DNA of 64,000 bases from Clostridia bacterium (GCA_035628995.1 DASPIR010000034.1:186001-250000); one strand, 5' to 3'. Positions 1 through 8,850 are shown, numbered from the stretch's first letter. Program-made: numbers and translations. Notes: generated by a model from the sequence alone, not told the origin.

Positions 1-149
1 ATGATTGCTCCTTGTGCTCCAAAGCCTATGAATACGCCCGCGAATATACCCAGCACGAACATCTGCAAAATTGAAAGCTTTGCTTTCGCTGAACCCGAAT
101 CAGATACTGCATGTGCAATTTCTTGTGGAGTAAGCATTCTCTTCTCCAT
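1..149 (-). CDS. Formate/nitrite transporter family protein, N-terminal fragment
   Basis: Only the first 49 or so residues lie in the window; the gene runs off the left edge. The readable start (MEKRMLTPQEIAHAV, then a stretch leading into the first hydrophobic helix LQMFVLGIFAGVFIGFGAQG) matches the N-terminus of FocA/NirC-type pentameric anion channels. A GGAGGG ribosome binding site sits 8 bases before the ATG. fdhD and mobA lie directly upstream on the same strand, so formate (or nitrite) movement linked to a molybdenum formate dehydrogenase is a reasonable inference. The substrate cannot be decided from this fragment. Confidence 0.8.
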   Translation of the reverse strand, partial: MEKRMLTPQEIAHAVSDSGSAKAKLSILQMFVLGIFAGVFIGFGAQGAI

Positions 150-238
150 TCTAATAGACCCTCCGATCCAGACTTTGTGAAGAGATGTATGTAAGTCTGA
201 AATTATTACATCAATTACTGTGAAGTGTGCGCAACTAC

Positions 239-1021
239 TTAAAATATAATTCTTCCCGGGTTACTATATACATTCATCCTATGTCCGCGGGCAAAGCCGA
301 TTACCGTTATACCAAGCTGTTCTGCCAGCTCCACTGCCAAATCAGTAGGTGCTGACCTTGAAATAATAACCGGTATCCCGCCTTTAGCGGCCTTTATGAG
401 CATTTCGGAAGACACCCTGCCGCTTGTAAGCACTATCTTATCAAACAGCTTGATATTCTTCAGGGAGGCTTCCCCTATTATCTTATCCATAGCATTATGA
501 CGCCCTACGTCTTCATGGAACAATATAATGCCTGCATCAGCAGCAAGTGCCACGCTGTGAGCCCCGCCTGTACTATGGAATAGCTCTGATCTTCCATTAA
601 ATTCTCTCATAAGCTCAAGTATTGCTTGAGCGCTGATCTCAATATCGCTTGATACTTTCTTGCAGTTTATGGAATCAACCGCATTATAAAAGGCAGAGCC
701 CTTGCCGCAGCCGGTGGTCATTGTCCTCTTGCCGTGCAGGCTCTTTGCAATGATGCTGCTCTCAACTGTGCTGACCTCTATTATACCTTTTTCTTCATCT
801 ATTCGAATTTTCTCTATATCATCCTTGCTTTTTATAACACTTTCAGAAAGGAGAAACCCCACAGCCAAGCAATCAAGGCTTGAAGGCGTACAAAGCAAGG
901 TTATGAATTCCTCTCCATCCAGCATTATAGTCAGCGCATACTCTTTGACTACCATATCGACAGCCGATGATATCGTGCCGCTCTCATACTTTATTATTGA
1001 GATGTCTCTAGTCAAATCCAT
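239..1021 (-). CDS. fdhD: Formate dehydrogenase accessory sulfurtransferase FdhD
   Basis: FdhD passes sulfur from a cysteine desulfurase to the bis-MGD cofactor of formate dehydrogenase, which is needed for activity. The 260-residue length is normal. Visible motifs are the active-site loop TTGCGKGSAF with Cys105, the central TGGAHSVAL and EDVGRHNAMDK blocks, and the C-terminal ISRSAPTDLAVELA/GFARGHRMNVYS segment. Only one cysteine is present in the loop where the E. coli protein has CxxC; single-Cys versions are common in Firmicutes as far as I know. The start follows an AGGAGGTG site. It lies 10 bases after mobA and 90 bases before the formate/nitrite channel, forming a formate/molybdopterin group. 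No formate dehydrogenase structural gene is in the window. Confidence 0.93.
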   Translation of the reverse strand: MDLTRDISIIKYESGTISSAVDMVVKEYALTIMLDGEEFITLLCTPSSLDCLAVGFLLSESVIKSKDDIEKIRIDEEKGIIEVSTVESSIIAKSLHGKRTMTTGCGKGSAFYNAVDSINCKKVSSDIEISAQAILELMREFNGRSELFHSTGGAHSVALAADAGIILFHEDVGRHNAMDKIIGEASLKNIKLFDKIVLTSGRVSSEMLIKAAKGGIPVIISRSAPTDLAVELAEQLGITVIGFARGHRMNVYSNPGRIIF

Positions 1022-1031
1022 AATACACCTC

Positions 1032-1640
1032 CTATGCCTTCAAAAACCGCTCCATCAGGCTTTGATAGTCCTTAATGGTATTCACATTTGTGAACATATC
1101 CCAGTCCGGACTGAACTCCCTTGCCGCAGCCTCACTGACGTAAAGCACATTAGAATCCTGCAGCAGCAAGTTAATTTGCTTATTGCCATTTTCAATGTTC
1201 TCTTCCAGCTTTTGAAGCAAGCTTTTGGAGTAAAAAGCGTTGAAGGGCTCTATCCATTCACCCAGTCTTGTTATAACTCCATCAATCTTTCCCTCATGCT
1301 GATTTATAAGCTCCATCATGTAGTTCAGGTATTTTATGTTTATAAAGGGCATATCACAGGCTACAATATAATTATGTACGCTGCAGGAGCTTTTTAACCC
1401 TACATGTATCCCTGCCAAGGGTCCGAAGTCCTTTATCTCGTCCTCTGCCAGCTTGTATCCGTATTTCACATACTCCTCAGGCCTGCTGGTGACTATAATA
1501 ATCTCATTGAAAACCTTTTCCAGCTTTTCTGTTATCATTTCAATTATATATTTGTCACGAAGCTTGAGAAATTGTTTGTCAAAGCCCATCCTGCTGCTTT
1601 TGCCTCCGGCAAGTATTATTGCAGTTTCCATATATGCCAT
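1032..1640 (-). CDS. mobA: Molybdenum cofactor guanylyltransferase MobA
   Basis: MobA adds GMP from GTP to molybdopterin to give the guanine dinucleotide form used by formate dehydrogenase and other DMSO-reductase family enzymes. The N-terminus carries the nucleotidyltransferase signature LAGGKSSRMGFDK (about residues 10-22), followed by DFGPLAGIHVGL and CDMPF, which provides the metal-binding Asp. The length of 202 residues is typical. The start at MAYMET has GAGG 7 bases upstream; the Met at residue 4 is an alternative. It is followed by fdhD with a 10-base gap, so the two are probably co-transcribed. Confidence 0.93.
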   Translation of the reverse strand: MAYMETAIILAGGKSSRMGFDKQFLKLRDKYIIEMITEKLEKVFNEIIIVTSRPEEYVKYGYKLAEDEIKDFGPLAGIHVGLKSSCSVHNYIVACDMPFINIKYLNYMMELINQHEGKIDGVITRLGEWIEPFNAFYSKSLLQKLEENIENGNKQINLLLQDSNVLYVSEAAAREFSPDWDMFTNVNTIKDYQSLMERFLKA

Positions 1641-1674
1641 ATTGGTACCTCAAAATTAGAGCTCTCGGCTCCTC

Positions 1675-2094
1675 TTATCTCAGTGTTTTTGCTGTCTCAC
1701 GAAGCTTTCTCTGTTCATCATCCTCTGGCTCTGGAAGCACAATATTATGAGACATTTTTTTGCCGTTTTTATCCACGCATACAAAGGTTACAAAGCCATC
1801 AACCAGTATATTATCACTATCGTGCTTACATACCTTGCCATATACAGTAAGACTTGTATTCCCAGCATATACCACTCTTGTCTTAAGGGTTATTATATCT
1901 CCCTTAGTAGCAGGCCCAGAAAATTTCATTCCATGTACCTTAACGCATACTATATTTTCTGGATTCCCGTGTAAGGTGGCCGCAGCCACGAAGTTTCCTT
2001 CCACAAACCATTCAGCCATTCTGCCGGCGTATAAAGTTCCATGGTGGTTCAAATCTTCAGATTTTATAAGATGTGTTGATATATAGTGTTTCAT
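1675..2094 (-). CDS. Acyl-CoA thioesterase, hotdog fold (YkhA/BFIT type)
   Basis: This 139-residue hotdog protein has the pattern of single-domain acyl-CoA hydrolases: the NHHGTLYAGRMAEWF block (about residues 16-30, the hotdog helix with the Asn/His/Gly active-site region), then VHGMKFSGPATKGDIITLKTRV and a C-terminal FVTFVCVDKNGK strand. Family members hydrolyse fatty acyl-CoA thioesters; the chain-length preference cannot be read from sequence. An AGGAGAG site precedes the ATG. It lies between a phosphodiesterase and mobA on the same strand, with no evident functional link to either. Confidence 0.85.
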   Translation of the reverse strand: MKHYISTHLIKSEDLNHHGTLYAGRMAEWFVEGNFVAAATLHGNPENIVCVKVHGMKFSGPATKGDIITLKTRVVYAGNTSLTVYGKVCKHDSDNILVDGFVTFVCVDKNGKKMSHNIVLPEPEDDEQRKLRETAKTLR

Positions 2095-2105
2095 ATTTCA
2101 CTCTC

Positions 2106-2591
2106 CTAATCAAAATATATAATTTCTCCCTTTATATCCTCTTCCACATACAGGAGTCCCAAAGAGTACCTGGGTTCAAACCTTCTTGAAGTAGGGGAAC
2201 CGGGATTGAAGAATAGTACTCCGCCAATCACCTCATTATGAGGTTTGTGGCTATGTCCATATACCACGCAGTCCACTTTACTCCCTGCAAATTCAGCATA
2301 AGCGTTCATATATGTTCGCCCCCTGCTGGTTCCATGGGTCAATCCAATCCTTTTTCCGCTAACCTCTATTATCCTCTTTGTCCCATATTTGTCCAGCATA
2401 TCATACCCGTCATTATTACCGGCTACCACATAAACCGGTGCAATTGTCTCCAATTCAATGATAACCTCATCGATAAGGATATCCCCTGCATGCAATATCA
2501 TATCCACACCGTCAAATACCTCATATATAATATTAGGAAGCAGTCTAGCACTGCTTCTTATATGTGTATCTGAAATTATACCTATTTTCAA
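2106..2591 (-). CDS. YfcE/MJ0936-family metallophosphodiesterase
   Basis: A compact 161-residue calcineurin-like phosphoesterase. Metal-binding motifs are present in order: D-x-H (ISDTH, residues 6-10), GD (HAGDILID), GNND (VAGNNDGYD), H (LTHG) and GHSH (VYGHSHKP). Relatives are Mn-dependent phosphodiesterases with broad activity on model and cyclic nucleotides; the physiological substrate here is unknown. The start is a TTG with AGGAGG 9 bases upstream and no better in-frame ATG. Confidence 0.88.
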   Translation of the reverse strand: MKIGIISDTHIRSSARLLPNIIYEVFDGVDMILHAGDILIDEVIIELETIAPVYVVAGNNDGYDMLDKYGTKRIIEVSGKRIGLTHGTSRGRTYMNAYAEFAGSKVDCVVYGHSHKPHNEVIGGVLFFNPGSPTSRRFEPRYSLGLLYVEEDIKGEIIYFD

Positions 2592-2618
2592 CTATCATAT
2601 CCTCCTGAATAAGTAAAA

Positions 2619-3413
2619 CTACACCTGCTCCAAATCATTCCCTGCATTCAGTTCATTTACCTCATCCTTGCAGCTCTTTACCGCCAGAACTACATATAAA
2701 ATAGATATACCCCAGTATATGAGCCAGAAATTGGGTATGGGATAACCATAAAGATTGACAGCCAGCTGTATTAGCATTGGAAGTGTCAATGCATATATGC
2801 TGATATTCAGCAGGTTATTGTATTTCAGGCTGCCGTGAAGAAATGCATTCACAATCAATCCCAAAAGTGCCAGAATGACAGCATTAAGAAGCTTCCAGCC
2901 TAATACGAAAATGAAACCGAAAGCAATGAATATGAACACAATCCAGCTGAGTTTAGGTAGAAAATCCAGCACATCTTTTTTAGTCAATGTGACGCCTTTA
3001 AGCTCGGTCAAGTTGAATTCCCTGCTCTCTACCTGACTGTTTTTCAAATATACCTTGTCCTTGGTGATAAGCATTCCGCTTCCGACATCCTTCAATACAC
3101 TTGCATCCACCTGCCCTGTAGTATCTATAACGAAGGCCTCATTGGTGCTGCTGCTGATAATGTATGGCATCTTGCCTTCAAAGCTGAATTCACCATTTTC
3201 CAGCCTGAACTCCGGAATGTTGGCATTTACATTTGTAATTAGATCGTCTATAGCTATTCTGGTTGCGATAAAAGTCCTTGTTCCACTAATGAAATAAACT
3301 ATAAGAAAAAGCAGCAGCAGATATACGAAGCTTCTGCTGAACTTGTTATTCTTAATGCTTCTGTAGAACTTGAAATCAATTACACTTTCCCTCATCTGCA
3401 GGAAAAAATTCAT
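2619..3413 (-). CDS. DUF1189 family membrane protein
   Basis: About 264 residues. One hydrophobic helix lies near residues 28-45, then an extracytoplasmic domain of roughly 110 residues, then four closely spaced membrane helices (from about residue 155). The opening (FFLQMRESVIDFKFYRSI) and layout match DUF1189, an uncharacterised Firmicutes family. The start at the second Met has GGAGG at 8 bases; the first ATG would sit only 3 bases from the site. No function can be assigned. Confidence 0.75.
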   Translation of the reverse strand: MNFFLQMRESVIDFKFYRSIKNNKFSRSFVYLLLLFLIVYFISGTRTFIATRIAIDDLITNVNANIPEFRLENGEFSFEGKMPYIISSSTNEAFVIDTTGQVDASVLKDVGSGMLITKDKVYLKNSQVESREFNLTELKGVTLTKKDVLDFLPKLSWIVFIFIAFGFIFVLGWKLLNAVILALLGLIVNAFLHGSLKYNNLLNISIYALTLPMLIQLAVNLYGYPIPNFWLIYWGISILYVVLAVKSCKDEVNELNAGNDLEQV

Positions 3414-3489
3414 TTCATCCACCTCCCATGTTTACATGTACTTAAAATATTATACCAAAGGAACAGCCCCCAGGTAAACATTTATATTG

Positions 3490-4503
3490 CTATATCCCCT
3501 TTATATCTATCACTTTACCGCATTTGGAGCATAGTCCGTCATCCAGGTGCTCTATGAAAATGCCGCCGCTTCTTTTAATCAGAAGAGCTTTGCAATTGGG
3601 ACAATATGTGTTTGTATCCTCACTCTGAAGATTGCCCACATACACATATTCCAGATTATTTGCTGCTATCTTCTTAAGATTCTTCAACGTCTCTGCGCTG
3701 GTGGGTTCCTCCTTCATCTTGTACATAGGAAAGTAGCGGGATAGATGAAGTGGAATTGAGGGCTTAATAGATGCAAGCCATCTCGAAAGCTCATCCATCT
3801 CCTTTTCGCTGTCATTGCGACCCGGGACAACGAGAGTGGTGATCTCCACATGACATTTCGAGGCAGCAGCCTCTACAGTGCGCTTCACATATTCAAGGCT
3901 CCCTCCGCAGACATCCCGGTAATATTCCTCTGTAAAGCCCTTTACATCAATATTCATTGCATCAATATAAGGCAGCAGCTCAGATAGCGGCTTTTCACCC
4001 ATATAACCGTTGGTTACAAGTACGTTTCTATAGCCCTTGCCCTTAATGTACCTGGCAGTATCTAATACATACTCATACCAAATACTAGGCTCATTGTAAG
4101 TGTAAGCTATTCCTACACATTCCTCTTCCTGCCTGCACAAGCTAAGCAGATAGGCTTCGGAGGCTTCGTACAAGTTCCCCTCCCCTGCTTCCTCCACTGC
4201 GCCGCGCTGTGCAATGTGGTAGTTCTGGCAAAAGCTGCATCTAAAGTTGCAGCCAACAGTGCCCAAGGAAAGTATGTATTTACCGGGGAAGAAATGGTAC
4301 AGCGGCTTTTTCTCCACTGGGTCCATTGCAACAGCAGAAATCTTTCCATAATTATGAGTGTAAAGGGTGCCTTCGATATTGTTTCTTACCCTGCATATCC
4401 CATATTTTCCCGGTGCAATGGTGCATTCGTGGGGACACAGCCTGCAGACCACATTCTGCCCTTCAAGCTTTTCATAATGCATTGCTTCTTTTAATTGACC
4501 CAT
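3490..4503 (-). CDS. amrS: AmmeMemoRadiSam system radical SAM enzyme
   Basis: A 337-residue radical SAM protein with the cluster motif CNFRCSFC (Cys85, Cys89, Cys92) and an N-terminal Cys-rich segment (CRLCPHEC...GICRVR) typical of the AmmeMemoRadiSam enzyme and of pyruvate formate-lyase activase relatives. The C-terminus carries two CxxC pairs (CPNC and CSKC) likely to bind zinc or iron. It is followed directly by the MEMO-AMMECR1 fusion gene; this three-part set is widespread in anaerobes, but its reaction is still unknown to me. The ATG has GGAGTG upstream. Confidence 0.92.
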   Translation of the reverse strand: MGQLKEAMHYEKLEGQNVVCRLCPHECTIAPGKYGICRVRNNIEGTLYTHNYGKISAVAMDPVEKKPLYHFFPGKYILSLGTVGCNFRCSFCQNYHIAQRGAVEEAGEGNLYEASEAYLLSLCRQEEECVGIAYTYNEPSIWYEYVLDTARYIKGKGYRNVLVTNGYMGEKPLSELLPYIDAMNIDVKGFTEEYYRDVCGGSLEYVKRTVEAAASKCHVEITTLVVPGRNDSEKEMDELSRWLASIKPSIPLHLSRYFPMYKMKEEPTSAETLKNLKKIAANNLEYVYVGNLQSEDTNTYCPNCKALLIKRSGGIFIEHLDDGLCSKCGKVIDIKGI

Positions 4504-4522
4504 AATGTATCACTCCATATAC

Positions 4523-5884
4523 TTAATAGTGCCTTACAACCTCAAAACGTTCCATCTCATAGGCTTCTCCGCTTCTTATGCCCGCTTTCTGAAGTGAGAT
4601 ATCCACCTGATAATCAACTGTGTCTACCCCTTCAAGATTGGGAAGCAGCAAGCCAGACCTGCGTCCACTCCTTACAATCACCCCATATTTCTTCACGTCC
4701 AGCTCCTCTTTTGAGCTGATAGGCGTGGGCTCCATAAGGACATCCACAGAGTAATCCAGTTCATCAAGCTCATCTTCTTCTACAGGGGGAAACCTCGGGT
4801 CCCTGGTACCTGCGCTGACGGCATTCTGTATGATTTCCATAGCAATGCTGATAGTGGTTGGTCCTATAGTGCCGATGCAGCCTCGGAGCTCGCCGTATTT
4901 CTTGAGTGAAACAAAGACTCCCGCCCTTTCAGTGAGCATTTCAGCAGGCAAGTCTTTTGGCCCATGAATCTGCTTTCCTGTACGGACATATGTCTCTAGT
5001 GTTTCTATAGCCAACTTAACATAGGGGTCACTGCTTTTTACCGGCTTCTTGCCATCACAAGCCAAGGCATGGAGCTCTGCTATACAATAGCCTACTCCGA
5101 AAGGACCTTCGTAGGATAATATATCGCCCTTGACACTGCAGCCATCCAAACAGCCCATAAGCACCAGTGTGGAGTTGTAGCCGCACTCGCCTGCTGACTC
5201 CAAAAGCTCATCCGACATAGACATCAGCTCTTTTACTTCTCCTGACTTGATTATCTCTAAGTATTTTTCATCAAACTCTGAACCTCTGGGATCATAGCCC
5301 GCTGGAGCATCCTCTGTAAGTCTGTGTGAAAGATCGCCACTTGCTATTACAACTACTTTCCTGTCGAGCTCTGCTGCCGCATCCCTTATAGCTATGCCAA
5401 GCTTGTAATGCTGTTCTCTGGAAAGTAAGCTGTATGTGATATGTACCAGTTTGAATTCCTTATATCTCTTGCTTATGAAATAGAGGGGAACCATAGCTCC
5501 GTGGTCGAGTCCCGGTTCAAGCCCGTAGGTTTTTTTAACGTCTTCCTGCATTGGAACGCAATATGTTTTTTTCTTATCTGCCTGCTCCAATATTTTATCC
5601 ACCAATTCCAAATCATTGTCAAAGCCCAGCTTTACCCCCGCGGCTCCAAATCTTGCCAGACTCCCCTCCAGCCTTTCATCTGATGCAATGGTCATTGCAT
5701 CCTTTAGCAATGTACCATGAGGTGTGATGATGACAATTGTATCCGGCTGCATATCTGCTATATGCTCTGCAGCCTTCATGGCACCATCAATTGAGTTTTT
5801 CACCCTTCCGGTTTCCTCCTTCCCCACTTCCTCAATCATTATAGGTGGATGAGGAAAAATGAATGCACCCGCTATATTGCCCAT
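4523..5884 (-). CDS. MEMO-like / AMMECR1 fusion (AmmeMemoRadiSam proteins B and A)
   Basis: This 453-residue protein joins two partners of the AmmeMemoRadiSam set. Residues 1 to about 265 are MEMO-like, a fold related to extradiol dioxygenases, with FPHPPIMIEEVG, the TPHG segment, GLDHGAMVPLYF and ASGDLSH supplying candidate metal-binding His residues. About 280-450 is AMMECR1 (GVFVSLKKYGELRGCIGTI, RDPRFPPVEEDEL). The fusion implies that A and B act together, with the adjacent radical SAM enzyme as third component. The start chosen has GAAGGAG 8 bases upstream; a TTG six codons earlier overlaps that site. The true substrate is unknown. Confidence 0.92.
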   Translation of the reverse strand: MGNIAGAFIFPHPPIMIEEVGKEETGRVKNSIDGAMKAAEHIADMQPDTIVIITPHGTLLKDAMTIASDERLEGSLARFGAAGVKLGFDNDLELVDKILEQADKKKTYCVPMQEDVKKTYGLEPGLDHGAMVPLYFISKRYKEFKLVHITYSLLSREQHYKLGIAIRDAAAELDRKVVVIASGDLSHRLTEDAPAGYDPRGSEFDEKYLEIIKSGEVKELMSMSDELLESAGECGYNSTLVLMGCLDGCSVKGDILSYEGPFGVGYCIAELHALACDGKKPVKSSDPYVKLAIETLETYVRTGKQIHGPKDLPAEMLTERAGVFVSLKKYGELRGCIGTIGPTTISIAMEIIQNAVSAGTRDPRFPPVEEDELDELDYSVDVLMEPTPISSKEELDVKKYGVIVRSGRRSGLLLPNLEGVDTVDYQVDISLQKAGIRSGEAYEMERFEVVRHY

Positions 5885-5980
5885 ATTCTGCACTCCTTCC
5901 AATACTTCTGAGTTTTAATATTGGTATGTTCCCCTGCTTGGCAGCGATTAATTCGTAACCATTCCAGAAAATAGATTATG

Positions 5981-6020
5981 AAAAAGGAAGCTGGGAGAGT
6001 TAACTCCTAGCTTCCTTTTT
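5981..6020 (-). terminator. Rho-independent terminator after the FMN-binding protein gene
   Basis: A 17-base-pair hairpin (arms 5981-5997 and 6004-6020, 6-base loop) with an A-run that reads as U-run on the minus strand. The stem includes the stop codon and last codons of the gene ending at 6007, so termination is built into the coding end. Confidence 0.85.
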
Positions 6021-6489
6021 TTCCTGTGATTTCATCTATATCCAGCCTAAGAATTCCTACTCCTTCATAAACGCCGTCGTTTTTCAGCAGCCTTGCTTTT
6101 ACCGGCTCCGGCACTTCTTCCAGGTGATCAATCAAAGTGACTAATGCATGCTTCTTCTCCTCCAGGTCTTCCACTAAATTCATGTTCCCCCAAAAAACAG
6201 CAGAGGCGTATTTGTGCTCGCACTCTCCAGCCATATAGCCCCCATCTACTATCACAGTAGCGCATACCTTGGGGTTTTCCTTTACAAAATCAATCTTCAA
6301 GCCGGTCTTGGCACTGTGAAAATAAAGTGAGTTTCTGCCCTCATCGTACCCATAGCTCAATGTGACTATATAAGGTTCGTTATTCCTGCACATTGAGATG
6401 ACTGCATATTTGCCATTCTTTAGGATACCGGCCAGTTCCTCTTTGTCGGTAATCTCACGTTCCAACTTCCTCATATGATACTTCATCAT
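6007..6489 (-). CDS. Pyridoxamine 5'-phosphate oxidase-like FMN-binding protein (NimA-like)
   Basis: About 160 residues with the split-barrel flavin-binding pattern: MRKLEREITDKEELAGIL at the front, then GKYAVISMCRNNEPYIVTLSYGYD, LYFHSAKTGLKIDF and ENPKVCATVIVDGGYM. This resembles the NimA/PPOX-like family, which binds FMN or heme and reduces unknown substrates. The start at the internal ATG has GAGG 9 bases before it; the earlier ATG overlaps that site. It is a single-gene unit ended by a clear terminator. Confidence 0.82.
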   Translation of the reverse strand: MMKYHMRKLEREITDKEELAGILKNGKYAVISMCRNNEPYIVTLSYGYDEGRNSLYFHSAKTGLKIDFVKENPKVCATVIVDGGYMAGECEHKYASAVFWGNMNLVEDLEEKKHALVTLIDHLEEVPEPVKARLLKNDGVYEGVGILRLDIDEITGKKGS

Positions 6490-6892
6490 CTGTTTCCACC
6501 TCATTCTTCATACTTTAAGCCTCTAACTAATATTATAGTATTATCGTATGTTTTTTAACAGCATACAAATTCATATATATGAAATTACTGTAAAATATCA
6601 TATACTTTTCCTTTGACATCATACCTTCGAATCAATATAATACTTTAATGTATTATTAATTATTATGAAATAACCGTCCATTTGATTGGGAGATTCCACG
6701 TTGCAAGAACCGACCGCTCTAGCGATTTAATATAAAATGGAAATTTCCGTAAAGAAATATGCTATTTTTTTAACGTAAAATTTGAAAACCTATCGCATTT
6801 GTGAAATATATATTATATAATAATAATGAATATTATTATATTAATATTTTTTTGTTCCTTAATTAATTTAATATATACAAGGGGGTATTATC
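6490..6892. other. Divergent AT-rich intergenic region upstream of the NDH-2 fusion
   Basis: No open frame of note. A short mixed-composition block at about 6675-6760 is surrounded by very AT-rich sequence. A perfect TATAAT is at 6816-6821, but I find no acceptable -35 at 16-18 bases, so I do not call a promoter. The GGGGG ribosome binding site of the downstream gene is at its end. Confidence 0.4.
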
Positions 6893-8692
6893 TTGTCAGA
6901 CTTGAAAAAAATAGTCATACTTGGCGCAGGCTATGCTGGCGTCGAAGCAGCAAAGGTTCTGAGCAAGAAGTTTAAGAAGGATCACAGCGTTGAAATCACA
7001 TTAATTAATGACAATCCTTTCCAGACTCTTCTCACTGAGCTGCATGAAATCGCAGGCCATAGAACAGAAAAGGAAAGCGTAATGGTAGATCTTTATAACG
7101 TATTTAAGGCTACCAAAGTTAATTTTGTAAGAGACAGAATCGAAAGCATCGATTACGAAGCAAAAACTCTTACATCAAACAAGGAAACATACAAATATGA
7201 TTACCTTGTAATTGGTTGTGGGGCTGAACCGGCATACTTCGGAATTGAAGGTGTTAAAGAATATGGTTTTACCATATGGTCGCTTAAAGATGCATTAAAA
7301 ATCAGAGAGCATGTTGAGAAGAGCTTCGAGACAGCAAGGGATGAAAGAGATGTAACAAAGAGAAAAGAACTTCTCAGCTTTGTTGTTGCCGGTGCAGGCT
7401 TCACAGGAATCGAAACTGTAGGTGAACTTTTCGAGTGGAAAGACGTTTTATGCGATAAATACGGAATCAATCCAAGTGAAGTTGGTATATACAATGTAGA
7501 AGCGATGCCAACAATACTGCCAATCTTGAGACCAAGCCTGCAGAAAAAAGCTGCAGATTTCCTTACAAAAAAAGGCGTAAAGCTAATGACAAACTCGCCT
7601 ATAGTTAAGGCAACACCTGAAGGCATAGTACTCAAAGATGGACAGGAAATAAAAACAAAAACTCTTATCTGGACTTGCGGTGTACAGGGCAACAGCTTCA
7701 CCGTATCAACAGGTCTTACTCAAGGTAAGAGGAACAGAGTACAGGTTAATGATTACATGCAGAGCATGGACAAAGAAGAAGTTTATCTTGTTGGTGACAA
7801 CGCATATTACGAAATAGATGGAAAGCCGATACCTCAGATAGTTGAAACAGCTTTGCAGACAGGCGAATGTGCCGCTCACAACATTGCAGCTGCTATAACT
7901 AAAACTGAAAAGAAAAAATTCGCACTTAATACTCACGGTTTCATGGTTTCCATCGGAAGCCACTACTGTGTAGCAGAACTTATGGGTACTCCACTGTCAG
8001 GTTTCTTGGCTATGGCTTCCAAGCACTTGGTTAACCTCCATTATTTATGGGGTGTTGGCGGCTTGAGACTCGTATGGAACTACATGCTCCATGAATTCTT
8101 CCACATGAAGAACAACAGGTCATTCGTAGGCGGACACTTGGCACATAAAACACATACTTCATGGGCAGTGCTTCTTCGTTTATTCGTAGGCGTAATGTGG
8201 CTCATCGAAGGTATTAAGAAAGTTCAGGAAGGTTGGTTGGATCCTGCTGTTATTAAGATAGTACAGGTTGCAGGAACTTCAGGAGCATCAGCAGCAGAAG
8301 GTACCGAAGGCGCTGCACAGGCAGCTGCTCCGGTAGTGACACCAATACTTGCAAGTCCTCCAGCATTCTACCAATGGTTTACAGATGCAGTAGTAGCACC
8401 TAATGCATACTTGTTCCAATTAGCAGTTACATTCACTGAAATCGGAATAGGCTTGGCATTGATTGCCGGACTCTTTGTATTCTTTGCATCATTTGCTTCT
8501 TTATTCATGGTTGGAAACTTTGTTCTGTCAGCTATGGCAGGCTATGATATACTTTGGTACTTCTTCGCAGCTATCGCTCTTATGGGTGGCGCTGGCGGAG
8601 CATTCAGCCTCGACTACTATGTACAGCCATGGATCAAGAAAGCTTGGAAAAAAACGAACTTCGCACGTGGAAGCTATTTATACTTCGATTAA
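6893..8692 (+). CDS. Type II NADH dehydrogenase fused to a DoxX-like membrane domain
   Basis: A 599-residue flavoprotein. Residues 1 to about 410 are an NDH-2-like pyridine nucleotide-disulfide oxidoreductase: FAD-binding VILGAGYAGVEAAK (about 8-21), NAD-binding FVVAGAGFTGIE, and the FAD-contact segment YLVGDNAYY. NDH-2 enzymes pass electrons from NADH to quinone without pumping protons. From about 420 the chain becomes membrane-spanning with DoxX-like character (LLRLFVGVMWLIEGIKKV; FTEIGIGLALIAGLF). A linker near 465-485 is rich in Ala and Glu. The start is TTG with a GGGGG site 8 bases upstream. It is monocistronic, with a terminator directly after. Confidence 0.88.
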   Translation: MSDLKKIVILGAGYAGVEAAKVLSKKFKKDHSVEITLINDNPFQTLLTELHEIAGHRTEKESVMVDLYNVFKATKVNFVRDRIESIDYEAKTLTSNKETYKYDYLVIGCGAEPAYFGIEGVKEYGFTIWSLKDALKIREHVEKSFETARDERDVTKRKELLSFVVAGAGFTGIETVGELFEWKDVLCDKYGINPSEVGIYNVEAMPTILPILRPSLQKKAADFLTKKGVKLMTNSPIVKATPEGIVLKDGQEIKTKTLIWTCGVQGNSFTVSTGLTQGKRNRVQVNDYMQSMDKEEVYLVGDNAYYEIDGKPIPQIVETALQTGECAAHNIAAAITKTEKKKFALNTHGFMVSIGSHYCVAELMGTPLSGFLAMASKHLVNLHYLWGVGGLRLVWNYMLHEFFHMKNNRSFVGGHLAHKTHTSWAVLLRLFVGVMWLIEGIKKVQEGWLDPAVIKIVQVAGTSGASAAEGTEGAAQAAAPVVTPILASPPAFYQWFTDAVVAPNAYLFQLAVTFTEIGIGLALIAGLFVFFASFASLFMVGNFVLSAMAGYDILWYFFAAIALMGGAGGAFSLDYYVQPWIKKAWKKTNFARGSYLYFD

Positions 8693-8695
8693 TAA

Positions 8696-8739
8696 AAAAG
8701 GCTTCTATTAAAGCATTTTAACAACTAAGGAAGCCTTTT
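8696..8739 (+). terminator. Rho-independent terminator after the NDH-2 fusion gene
   Basis: The arms AAAAGGCTT (8696-8704) and AAGCCTTTT (8731-8739) pair perfectly, starting 4 bases after the stop codon. Confidence 0.75.
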
Positions 8740-8811
8740 ATGAAATGCACTTAACGGAAAGTGAAACATTAATGAAATTTATACTTTCCTATGCATTATA
8801 ACTAATGATTT

Positions 8812-8850
8812 AAAAAATTAAACACCAGATTCCTGGTGTTTAATTTTTTT
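8812..8850. terminator. Strong bidirectional hairpin terminator between the NDH-2 and Mop genes
   Basis: A perfect 17-base-pair stem (8812-8828 with 8833-8849) around a 4-base loop ATTC, with A-run and T-run at the two ends. It is a second, stronger stop downstream of 8692 and isolates the Mop-like gene. Confidence 0.85.

Noticed and set aside
702-1397. Long open frame antisense to fdhD and mobA
   Set aside because: No ribosome site or recognisable motif; the minus-strand genes have clear family motifs and the codon pattern.
6782-6821. Promoter or Rex-type operator before the NDH-2 gene (TTGAAA, TTGTGAAA and TATAAT)
   Set aside because: TATAAT has no -35 at proper spacing, and only half of a Rex-like palindrome is present in very AT-rich DNA.
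7201-7701. Open frame of 166 codons antisense to the NDH-2 gene
   Set aside because: It lies within a well-supported flavoprotein gene and reads as its reverse pattern; no start signal.
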